NCBI GenBank assembly: GCA_963921195.1 | Contig: OY992537.1 | Location: 63,972,400 to 64,036,399 of the forward strand | DNA length: 64,000 nucleotides | From: Pegoplata infirma | Taxonomy: Eukaryota; Arthropoda; Insecta; Diptera; Anthomyiidae | Direction: 5' to 3' | Part shown: positions 23,401-35,000 of the stretch, piece after piece | Layout: each line of letters opens with the position of its first letter | How positions within the stretch are numbered: the stretch's first letter is position 1 | Notes under the pieces: model-generated | Told to the model about the DNA's origin: nothing | Seen by the model: only the letters and a program-made list of their open reading frames with translations | Database searches by the model: none | Program-made: the position numbers and the translations under genes

Positions 23401-26400
23401 GCATAGGGAGCTATTTTTTGACTAAAAGTAGATATATAACGTTCTGGAAATTCATCGTATTCTTTGGCATCGAAACCACCACCATCGCGACGTTCCAAAT
23501 GATCGGAACGACTGACCTCACAGCCATATAGTTTATTTTGACCTAAAAGGAAGAGATGAAGGAAGAATTTTTTAAAAAGAATTTTTCGTAAAACATATTG
23601 TAAGACATTTTTCGTAAGAAAAATTCTCAGATTCTGAGACATTTTTCGTATAAAAAATTTTCAAGTTTTTCGTACAGAAAATCTCTCAGAAATATCTCAG
23701 AATCTAAGATTTTTCTTTACGAAAAAGGTCCCAACATCTAAGAATTTTTCTATACGAAAAATCTCTTAGAATCTGAGAATTTTTCTATTAGAAAAATATT
23801 TCAGAATCTGAACATTTTTCTATACTTCTAGAGCCTGTATTTTTTTTTAATTATAATAAAGTTAATATTGTTTCTTATACTTACTTCCATGTTCCGAAAC
23901 TTTTCTTAACATTTCTGGTGGCACATATTCAATTGGTAACTCTTGGAAAACTTCCTGTGCACCCTGTGACACATTACCCGAACCGGTAAATACAAATGTC
24001 AAGGGACCTATTGACTTAGGCATCATCCCTAAAGAGATCTCATAGCCACAATCTCTTATAGCCTGTCTGGCCATAGATGAATTACGATAATTATGAGCAG
24101 GACCAATGTGCATAAATGGTGTATGATGTCCCAAAGCCAACAAACGCAAACCAATGCCATGGAGAATATTAACCATACCAGCTACTCCAGCATATTTACC
24201 AAATGCTACCTGCCGAGAACCTCTTTCATCTATAATACGTTCATAATCGATTAGTCTGATTTTCTTTTCCAATATAGCATCCAGCAAAGGCATATTGGAC
24301 TCTTGAGCCTTGATGGTGTGGGAAAAGAAGCAATATGTTTTGCCGGGTATCAGAGCATCGATGGGAACTTGTTTAACACCAAAGATAACAGAAGCTTCAC
24401 TAATATCTTCTTGGATTATGGCACCAGCTTGTAGATAAGCCTATATTTAGAAATATAGTTAGAATTTAGTTTATTTTTAAATATTGTTTTTGTTTTTTTT
24501 AGTAAACATCGGCCGATAAAGAACAAAAGTACCCCCTTAATCTTATCCAGGTAATGATATTTGTTTTTAGTCAATCACGTGGTGGTAAACACACCTCTTG
24601 TTAAAATGTTCATCTAATCTTGGTAATGTGTTTTGGTAAAAGATTTGTTTTTTTCTTTATAAAAAAATAATCAAAACATAATTTTTTTATTACGCTTGAT
24701 ATTAATCTGCGTATTATTTAATCATTGATATTTGTATGTACAGTGAGCGTCATAAAAAAGTGTACAGGTCTTAAATAAATGTAATTCGTTAACGATAGAG
24801 TTGACAATTAACCCCCTTATTGTTATCAATCGACTACCATTTAAAAACATGCTATTAAGGAAATTTTCCAAGCTTTAATTTAAGCTTGGTAGCGTCTCGA
24901 TTGAGCAAATATTGAATGAGATACGAGGGTAGAGCTGGAAAATAAAATAATTTGTATACGTTTTTTAGAAAATTTTTAAAAAATATTTCAAAGTAGACTT
25001 TTTTCAAGTTCAAACATTAAAAATTTAAAAAATAGTACAGTGGTTCAAATTCAGTGATCAACTCATTTTTCCAACGACCCAAACAAAAATCAAAATTTTT
25101 TAAATGCAGTAAAAAAATATGCATTTTTTTGACCTCCATATCTTTTGCCCACCAATTTTTTGTAAACAAAGCAAACATTTCATTGTTTATTAATTTAAGT
25201 ACACCTAAATGTATAGTAATGAGTAGGGATGAGATTTCCATGCAAATGCATGTTTTTTGTCGATAGTCTAAAATCGATATCGACCATTTATCTTTCCGAA
25301 TCAAGAAATTTGCTTTAAAATGGCATCGATTTGTTTTTGCATATTTTTGCATATTATGGTGAAAATGCATATTTTTGCATATTTTGGTTTTAAGTGCATA
25401 TTAGAGTGTCCCTTATTTTGGAAATGTTAGAAATCTTGAGACGGTACCCGCTCATTTTTTTCCTTTTGACTTAAAAATAACTCAGGAAAAATTTTACGCC
25501 CCTAGGACCACGCCTTCCCTACGCGACGGGGCCTTAAAAAGCGGGGCCTAAAAAATCATTTTTCCATACAAACCAAAAAATTTTTTTTTGATTTTTAATT
25601 TTTTTGTTGTTAATTATTATATTACTTGCTTAGCTTATTTACGACAAAAAATTTGATTTTGGTGGGATAAGTCTTTCAGCGCTAAAAAAATTTTCGCAAA
25701 AAAAAATTTTGAGCCGCCGGGGTCCTACAGTAAAAAATTTTTAAAAAATATTTTTTTTTAGTTTTGACCAGCAACGGTTTTAGCTGCTATGTTGCTTTAA
25801 ATGATATATATTCATAAAAAAATATTTTTTGTATCTGTGACATCTTTATCGTGTTCTAAAAAAGGGTACAAAATGCATTGTTGATTTTTTTCGATACACG
25901 ATAAAGATGTCACAAATATGAATAATATTTTTTTTGGAATATATATCATTAAAAACAACATAACAACTAAAACCGTTGCTTTTCAAAACTAAAAAAAAAT
26001 ATTTTTTAAAAATTTTTTACCGTAGGATCCCTACGGCTAAAAATTTTTTTTTCGAAAAAGATAAAGATGTCACAGGTATGAATAATTTTTTTTTTTGGAA
26101 TATATATCATTAAAAGCAACATAACAACTAAAACCGTTGCTGGTCAAAACTAAAAAAAAATATTTTTTAAAAATTTTTTACTGCAGGACCCCGGCGGTTC
26201 AAAATTTTTTTTGGCGAAAATTTTTTTAGCGCTGAAAGACTTATCCCACCAAAATCAAATTTTTTGTCGTGAATAAGCAAACCAAGTAATATAATAAATA
26301 ATAACAAAAAAATTAAAAATCAAAAAAAAAATTTTTTGGTTTGTATGGAAAAATGATTTTTAAGGCCCCGCTCTTTAAGGCCCCGTCGCGTAGGGAAGGC

Positions 26401-29400
26401 GTGGTCCTAGGGGCGTAAAATTTTTCCTGAGTTATTTTTAAGTCAAAAGGAAAAAAATGAGCGGGTACCGTCTCAAGATTTCTAACATTTCCAAAATAAG
26501 GGACACTCTAGTGCATATATTGTGCATATTTCCAACTTTAAAGTGCATATTTTTGCATATTTTGGCATAAGTTAGCAAAAACACAAATTGAAATTTATTT
26601 GTTTCAAAAACTATTTTAAATTTTAAAAATTTATTTTGCAAATAAGGAAAATTATTTTTTTTCTTTAAAATTTTTTTTATAGATTGTCTTAATTTCTAAA
26701 AAATCTTGCTTATATAAAGTTTTAAATGTTACTATTTAAACCCGGCGTTACTTTTTGCTTCTTAAGAAGTTTTTCCTATGAAAACAAGATTTTTATTGAA
26801 CACATTTTATTTTTTAGTGCATATTTTTAGGTTTTTTAGTGCATATTTTGAATTTTTTAGCGCATATTTTAAGCGCATATTTTCGATTTTTTAGTGCATG
26901 AAAATCTCATCCCTAGTAATGAGATATGAAAATAATTAAAATTTTTCTTTGTTTACAAAAAATTGGTGGGCAAAAGATTTGGAGGTCAATAAAATGCATA
27001 TTTTTTTACTACATTTAAAAAATTTTGATTTTTGTTTGGGTCGGTGGAACAATGAGTTAATAACTGAATATAACTAAGTGTACTATTTCTTAAATTTTTA
27101 ATGTTTGAACTTAAAAAAAATCAACTTAGAAATATTTTTTAAAAATTTTATAAAAACCGTCTACAAAAAATTTCATTTTCAACCGCGACCCTCGTATCTC
27201 ATTTAATATTTGCTCAATCTGGATGCTATTAAGCTTAAATAAAAGCTTGGAAAATTTCCTTTATATCGTGCTTTTAAATGATAAACGATTGATAAAATTA
27301 AGGGGTAATATTGTCAACTTTGTCGTTAACGAATTACATCTATTTAAGACCTGTACACTTTCTTTTGACGCTCACAGTATGTGTTCTTGTGAATTTAATT
27401 TATATTGTGGGTAAACCTAACCCTAACTTAAAGATTTTTGTATACCATCCACTTACAAGGGAAGTCTCCCTGGTGTCACTCTCCGATCTTCATGAAATTT
27501 GGATATGTTGTTAAGAACGAAAATTAATTCGACACGTATTTTTTTTTTTTTTGCGGCCCAAACTCATTTTTAGGCGGTGTCAATTTGTATGGGGTGAAAT
27601 TGACCTTTTTCAGTTTTTTACGATTTACGCCTATTTAAACAAAATTAATATAGGCATGTGTTGTATCAGATTACAGGTATTAAAAATACCTATCTCGTGG
27701 TGCTAACAACGGACCAAAAAAGTTAATATTTTTCGACTTAATAACAAAAATGTCCTAAAATTTTGGTATTTTACTCAATATGACGAAAAGTTGTGCATGT
27801 TTGGACACGTTCTTAGCGCACGTAGATAGGTTTTCCAAAGTCCTTTCCTTTGGTATGTAACATGACTAGGTTTCTTTGCATAATATAGGATAATATACAC
27901 TCAAAATAATCACTCTGTTAAATTACAGAGATACTCTGCTGAGCCAGCAGAAAATACCATAGATTTCCAACCAGCAAGATTTTCTGTTATTTTACGAAGA
28001 AAACTCAGTAAAATGATTTCGATAAAAAAAACCTGTAAATTTACAGACTTATCTGTAGAATAGTGATAAAAGCGACCAGAATTTTACTATTTTATTTACT
28101 ATTTGATTTCTGATCAATTTCTTTTTCCTTATTGTTCAAGTAGTGTTGACAATTGGAAAATGCCACCGAGTAAATTTGCCAGCTTTAATGCTTCCAAATT
28201 GTAAATTTACTTCTTTTTATTTTTGTGAAAATTACGATGTATTTTACGAGTACCTCCAATTTTACCCGACATCCTCGTAAAATTTACCAGGTTTTATTGT
28301 AATTTAAGACGCTTTTTAAAGAGCGGTTGAAATATTTGGGAGTTTTTTATTTAAAAACTGTATTATACTATGTTTAGACCAAACAAAAACTAACTTGTTT
28401 TTGGCAAAAAAGCATTTTGGAAAACCAAACTGTTTACACCGAATAAAAAGAGTTTTTGTTTGTCAAATCAAATTAATTATTTTCTAAATTCACCAACAAA
28501 CACAAAATTACAATAGCCAAACGTTATTAAAAAAATTAAATTACACATTTATTTACTTTTTTAAAAGATTTGAATATTAATTTCACAAAAAAACAAATAT
28601 TTTTATTTTGACATTCGTTTTTACCAAAAGAAAATTGAAAAAAACATTCACACTGAATTAATAGTAGCATAGACCACAACCTAAATTCTAGTTTTTGTTC
28701 AGTTTTAGTTGGCAATGCAGCTTTTAAATTGTATGGAAAATACATGTAGTTTTTGCCAAAAACCAAAAAAATATTCAAAAACAAGTTGTTTTCGTTGGTG
28801 TAAATACCGTATTACAGAGCAATAAGTAAAATTACAGTTGAAATTTAGTATTTTGGTTACGAGAAAATGTATATAATCTGTATTTTAACAAAAAACTCTG
28901 TTTATTATCTGTAAAATAGAGATTACAAAGTAAAAAGTAAAATTACAGATAAAATTTTGTTTTTCGGTTACAAGAAAATACAAAGTATATTCTTAAAATC
29001 TGTATTTCGACAGATAACTTTGTCAAATGTCTGTCGAATTGAGATTACAGTCATTTTACAGAGTTTTTAACAGAGTAATTATTTTGAGTGTAGGGAATGA
29101 CCTTGTCTTCCCCCTCCTTTTTACACCATAAAAATTAATTTGGGCCGCTATAAAAAAATACGTGTCCCTTTATTTTTTCTGATCTACAAAATAAAACCAA
29201 TTCCACAAAGATCCGCGGGTAACATTAGGGAGACTTCCCTTGTTAGTGGTGGAGGGTATTTACAAATAAGATTTTCATTCTGTTTGTAAATCATCGAAAT
29301 ATCGGTCAGGGACCCTATAAAGTATATACAGTGACGGACAAAAATATTCACACAGAGCTATAGTAGATGCAATTTGTTGAAGACAAATTAAAAAATATTA

Positions 29401-31967
29401 ATCCTTTTTCTTATCGAATATTTATTTAAACCCTGTTTTGTAGGTAATTTATTAAGCTTTTATTTAAGCTTTATAGCATCCAGATTGAGTTAATAATAAA
29501 TGTTTTACGAGTGTCGAGCTGGAAAATTAAATTATTTATAAAAATTTTTTACACAATTTTTAAAAAGTCGATTTTTTACAATTTGAACATAAAAAATATT
29601 AAAAATAAACCAAAAATGTATATTCAGTTATCAACTAATTTTTTTAACCACAGTAAAACAAAATCCGCATTTTATAACCCCCAAATTTTTCGACCACCAA
29701 TTATTTGTAAACAGAGGAAAAGTTAAATTATTTTCATATCTCATTACTACGGTTCGGACTTTTATGCAAATGCATATTTGTTGTCGTCAGTCTGAGATCA
29801 ACAGAAACTAAATGTCTTTGCGAATTTTAGAAATTTGCAATGAAATGGCATCGATTTGTTAGTGCATATTTTGCTTTTAATGCATATTTTTGCATATATT
29901 ACTGATGTTACATATTTTTGTCGCATATTTTGAAAATAAAATGTTTTTTTTATTTTATATTTTTGCATTGCTGTATATATTTTTTATTTTATAGTTTATG
30001 CCTTTAAGTAGGTGACATGACATAATCCCCACGGACATAATCCCCATTTCCGTTATGGGGATTATGACCACATTCATTTCGGTCATAATCCCCATAATGG
30101 TAGTGGGGACTATGACCGAAACTTATTTGGACATAATCCCAATAAAAAACGGACATAATTCCCAGATTTATGGGGATAATGACCACGTAACAAATGGCCA
30201 TAATCCCCATTATGGGGATTATGTCTTCTATACTAGTTGGCCATAATTCCCAAAATAAAAATAATTTTTTTTTTTTACTTAAGTTTTTCTGCGTAGCCGG
30301 ACTTCGAAGTGGGCTTAAGGATTACAAACTCCATGCATTCAACCCACCCTCTCTGCAGAAAACGGGGATTATGAAAAAAATAGCTTTGGACTTACTCCCC
30401 ATAATGTGAATGGGGGTTATGACCGAAATAAGTTCGGTCGTAATCCCAACAAGGAACGGACATAATTCCCATTGGGATTGTCACCGTTTTGGAAACGGTC
30501 ATAGTCCCCACAACTATTATGGGGATTATGACCGTAATGAATTCGGTCATAATCCCCATTTCCGTTATGGGGGTAATGTCCGTGGGGATTATGTCCTGTC
30601 ACCCTTTAAGTAAACAGAAGAAAATAAGGGGGAAAAATTGAGTATTCACTTATTTAAATTTCAAAAGAATAAAAATGAGTAATTTTTTAATTGACGCAAT
30701 TAAAAATTTACTCAAAAGTTTTTAAAAAAAATTTGAGTAAATAATTTAAAAAAATATAATAGTTTTTTAATTTTATTTTTTTTTTTTTAATTTTTTTCAA
30801 TTCTCATTTAGTTTATAGCTTTTTTATATGTATCTGAAAGTTTGAAATCATTTTTATGAAATTTTTCTATAAGACATAAATATATTTGGTAAAAGATTTT
30901 TTTTGTAAAAGAAACATTTTTTTTTTAAATGTGAAACTCTTTAAAAAAAAAATTTGTAAACTTTGAGTAAATTTTTACTTGACACAATTAAAAGCTTAAT
31001 TAAAAAATAAACGAAAAATGTTGAGTAAAGTTTTAATTGTGTCAATTAAATAAATAACACTGAATTTTTACTTTTTTTTTATTTTTTTATTATTAATAAA
31101 TGTTTTAAAAAAAAATTTTAAGTGCATATTTTTTAAATTTTTAGCGCATTTTTTCTATTTTTGATGCATATTTTATGCGCATAAAACGCGATTTTAGCTG
31201 CATAAAAGTCCGAACCCTACTCATTACTAAACAATCAGGTGTACTTAAATCAATTAACAATAAAATATTTTCTTTGTTTACAAAAACTTGATGATCAAAA
31301 GAATTGGAGGTCATAAAATGCAGATTTCTTCTACTGTATTTAAAAAAATTAAATTAAAATTTTTATTTTTTGTTTGAGTTATTAAAAAAATTATTTAAAA
31401 ACCAAAAATACATTTTTAGGCAATTTTTTAAATTTTTTATGTTTAAACTTGTAAAAAGTCGATTTTGACATATTTTTAAAAAAAACTTTTTTAAAACCGT
31501 TTATAAAAAAATTCGTTTTCCAGCTATGAAGCTTAACTTAAAACTTTATGATTAACCTACAAAATGCTGTTTAAAAATACTGGTTTGATAAAAAAAGGCT
31601 TAATATTTTAAAATTTTTCCTTGCACTCAAAATAAAACCTCTTTTCAATCATCAATTGCTAAAAATACACCCATTTTAAGTCATATGAGAAAATTTGTTA
31701 AGACAGCAGAAAAATCTGCAGATTTCTGCGGAAAAATCTGACGATTTCAACTGAAACCTGCTAATTTTAGCAAAATATATTTTTTTTTATTTTATTAAGA
31801 ATTACCATATAATTACAAATCATATACTAATTTTACCTAACCGAGAACTGGTAACAATGACCTTCGTCTCGTTGTAGCGAAACAGACCAAGGCCTCTGGT
31901 GGGAATCGAACCCACGACCCCCAGACTCATAGGCTAGCACGCTACCAACTAGCCTACTGGGGCGCCT

Positions 31968-32000
<33 letters not shown>

Positions 32001-35000
32001 CAAAATAAATCAGTTGATTTCAACATAAAAATCTGCTGATTTAAGACAATTTTAACTCCTAAAACGCATTTAATTTATATAAAAAAGAACTTAAAAATAT
32101 TTAGAGCATAATTTTTTTTTTTTTTTTAAAGTTCCAAAAAAGTGAATGTTATTTTTTTCAAGAAAATTTTAAAAGTGTTAATCTTTTTAGTTATGCTCAG
32201 GTTCAATATTTTTTTTTTGTAATAAATTTTTTGTTGTAACCAGTTATGCGGTTGTCATAACCTTAATTCGGTTTGGCAACTGCATATGGATGTTATTACA
32301 AACTTTTTCTGCAAAATTAGATAAATAATTTGCTAATATATGCACAATAATTTTTTAAAACTTAGCAAACATCATAAGTAAAAATTACTAAATATGTTCC
32401 GTACACTCAAAATATTTTGTAAGTAAATTCAACTGAAAAAACGTTCAAAACAATCGTTTTTCCTTTTAAAAAACGGACTACTTATATTTTATTTGAAATA
32501 ACATACTTTTTCAGTAATTTTTAAACGTTAATAAATGACTAGACATTCCGTAAAAACAAACGATATTTCAGTTATTTTAACTGTTTACAATTTTTTATTT
32601 TGTGAAGTAAAAATAAAATTTTTTGAATAACAAACTACTAAAACCGTACTTCTGTAAAATTATACGGTATAATCAGTCTCAAATAATTTAACTGATAAAA
32701 ATATTTTTTCGTAACTTTTGTAGTTTGTTGTTTTAACAACTGCATAAATTATTCAATATTTTATTTTCCTTGAAAAACTAACGATAAAACGTTTAAAACA
32801 ACTTTAACTAAAAACTTTTTGAATAACCGTAAATAGTTACTGTAAAACTTTTCTAGGTGTAGTTTTTAAACTTAATGAAACTATGAACTTATGTAAAAAT
32901 GTCCATTTAAGCGAAAAATTGAGAGTCATTTGTTAAATTTGTAATTAATTTAAAAATAAAAAAAAAACTTTTTTATACCAACTACCAGTACTGCGACGGA
33001 TAGATGTAAAGAGAGCATTTGGAATATTTTGTTTTGAGTTCCATTCATTGATATGATTGCATTAACATGCCGAATGGAAATTTCCATTTGAATTAAATAC
33101 AATAGATAAACATCAATTGAAAGCATTTTAAAAATGCCACCAATGAATTCTTGAAATATACTGAAAGAAATTTTTTTTGAAAATATCTATTTTTAACTTA
33201 TTAGAAATTAAATATATTTGTATTCTTGCCCAAAGCATTTAATTGTGATAATGTTTTGCTGAAGATTTGTGTACTTAACATAGCCAGAATAATTCTTGTT
33301 TCTTGTACATTTGTTAAACAAATGGAACATTTTTATGTCATCAACAGTTTAGACATGGCGAAAAAGTAGTTTTGGTGAATAGAAGTGAAAAAAAAAAAAT
33401 TAATGAAAAACCAAATTTTGATAAAAAAAACTAACTTAACCTTTTTTTGATTATCTGTATTATATGTCATTTTTGGTGAAAAAAAATTTAGATGCAAAAA
33501 AAAATTGACAAAAAAAAAATGTTGATGACAAAATACATTTTTTTATGTAAAAAAAATTTATAAAAAATAAAAATTTGATAAAAACAGACAAAAATTATTA
33601 AAAAAAAATTTTGGAGCTATTTGAGTTTTGCGGATTTTAAGGAATTTAACTTTTCAACAATTTATTTTATATTTTTTTACAAAAATACTTTAGTGTTTTT
33701 GTCAAAAAAAAAAATATTTCTACAATCAGAAAAAAAATGTAAAACAGAAAAAAGTCTACACTAAAAAAAACATTGTGAACTCGTAATTTTTACTAGTAAT
33801 TTTCGTAAAATAGGAGGTAGCTAAAAATCTAGTAAATTCACGACAATTCCCTGTAATATTTATCGCGTGAATAAACTTGCAAATTTACAATGATATTGGT
33901 AAAAAAAAATTACAAGTTTTTTTTGGTAATTTTACAGATTTTTTTTCAGTGTAGTATTCGTATTACTTGAGATTTTACTGTTCACTGGTTTCACTTTCAT
34001 TTAAACTTTTCTAGTTATTATTTTTAATTTTTATGAGTGTACAATTGGAGTGCACTTCAAATTTAATTGTAGAGTATCTATCTATCTTTATTTCACCTTG
34101 CATAAAAATAAACTCAACTAACAATAAGTTATCAAAATCATATTGTGTTTTTGCAACTTAAAAATTGATAACATTTTTAGAGGCAGCGAAAAGTTAAACA
34201 ATAACAATAATAATCACAAAGACATCAACTTTATCATTTTCATCTTGTTGTAAAAAAAAACACAATTCTTAAGAACATATCGCTTATTTACTTGTATAGT
34301 GTCATAACTCAAAATATGTCGTTTTTGCGTAAACCATACAGAATTATTTGTTATTCTAAGTATGTACGGGCCTTTTGCAATGTAAAACAAGTTTCAATTG
34401 TAAACTTAAACCAGGTTTTCTGTAAAATCAAACATTTTGCGTTATGACACTATACAAGTAAATGAGCGATATGGCTCATTTACCTATGTAGTGTCATTAC
34501 TAAAAAAATGTGATTTCTGGGTTAGTGATGGGAAATTTTTTTTGAAAAATTTATTAAATGTAAAAAAATAGAAATCGTTGCGCATTAACAATTTTTTGAT
34601 TTATGTATCTTAAAAGCCTGAACCTTTACAAAGACAAACAAGTGGGTTTCATAAAAATCTATAGGCAAACACAAAAGTTATAAAAAAATTTTATGAAACT
34701 ACGCAAAAAATGCACCTTGTATTTTTTGCGTAGTTTCTAAATACAACAAAAACAAGTAGGAAAGTTAAATTCGACTTGGCCGAATCTATGAATACCCTCC
34801 ACAATGACCTTTTTAAGTGAAAGTAAATTTTCTAACGTGAAAAAATTATAATTTTTGATTAGAAATACTTTATTTTGTGTAAAAAAACTTTTTTTTTAGT
34901 AATTTTTGAAAAAAAAAAATAATTTACATAATTTTTTTTTAGTGTTATTTTTTTTTTTTTGAGTTTAAAATTTTTTTCGAGAGTATTTCATTTTTTTTTA

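Larger units (their letters stand above)
24741..27377. mobile_element. Tc1/mariner-like foldback element with two nested hAT-like elements
   Basis: Ends CAGTGAGCGTC and, inverted, CTGTGAGCGTC, flanked by TA. The arms (24741-25215 and 26924-27377) are mutually inverted over several hundred bases ('ctcgattgagcaaatatt' / 'aatatttgctcaatctgg'). The centre is replaced by the nested elements at 25224-26915 and 25402-26510. No transposase ORF. A related copy starts at 29329. Confidence 0.8.
29748..31219. mobile_element. hAT-like element TACGGTTCGGACTTTT, nested, 1472 bp
   Basis: Ends TACGGTTCGGACTTTTATGCA and, inverted, TAGGGTTCGGACTTTTATGCA. Exact 8-bp duplication CTCATTAC at 29740-29747 and 31220-31227. 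Its subterminal TGCATATTTT repeats and end sequence are similar to the element at 25224-26915, and it lies at the same site of the same host element. Confidence 0.88.
29329..31620. mobile_element. Second Tc1/mariner-like composite, related to 24741-27377
   Basis: Begins CAGTGACGGACA after TA. The arm resembles that of the first copy (TTTATTAAGCTTTTATTTAAGC and GAGCTGGAAAAT). The right arm runs to about 31620, where a CACTCAAAATAAAACC terminus begins, so its own end is lost or interrupted. Contains the nested elements at 29748-31219 and 30011-30603. Confidence 0.65.
31624..32250. repeat. Remnant starting CACTCAAAATAAAACC
   Basis: Left terminus after 'cctTG', then repeated 'aaatctgc(a/t)gattt' phrases. 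It contains the SINE at 31777-31999. No matching right end was found. Confidence 0.4.

Noticed and set aside
22929..23642. N-terminal extension of exon 4 through 23642
   Set aside because: The residues beyond 23542 come from the satellite-like intron 3 DNA; acceptor TTTTAG at 23543-23548 and the codon split with exon 3 fit better.
30004..30613. Four overlapping ORFs on both strands with GHNPH or GDYDRN repeats
   Set aside because: They arise from ATAATCCCC palindromes of the 593-bp element, which read as similar peptides in several frames.
31886..31963. Functional tRNA gene
   Set aside because: T-arm is good but the acceptor has two mismatches and the anticodon arm is not canonical; flanking duplications and an A-rich tail fit a SINE.
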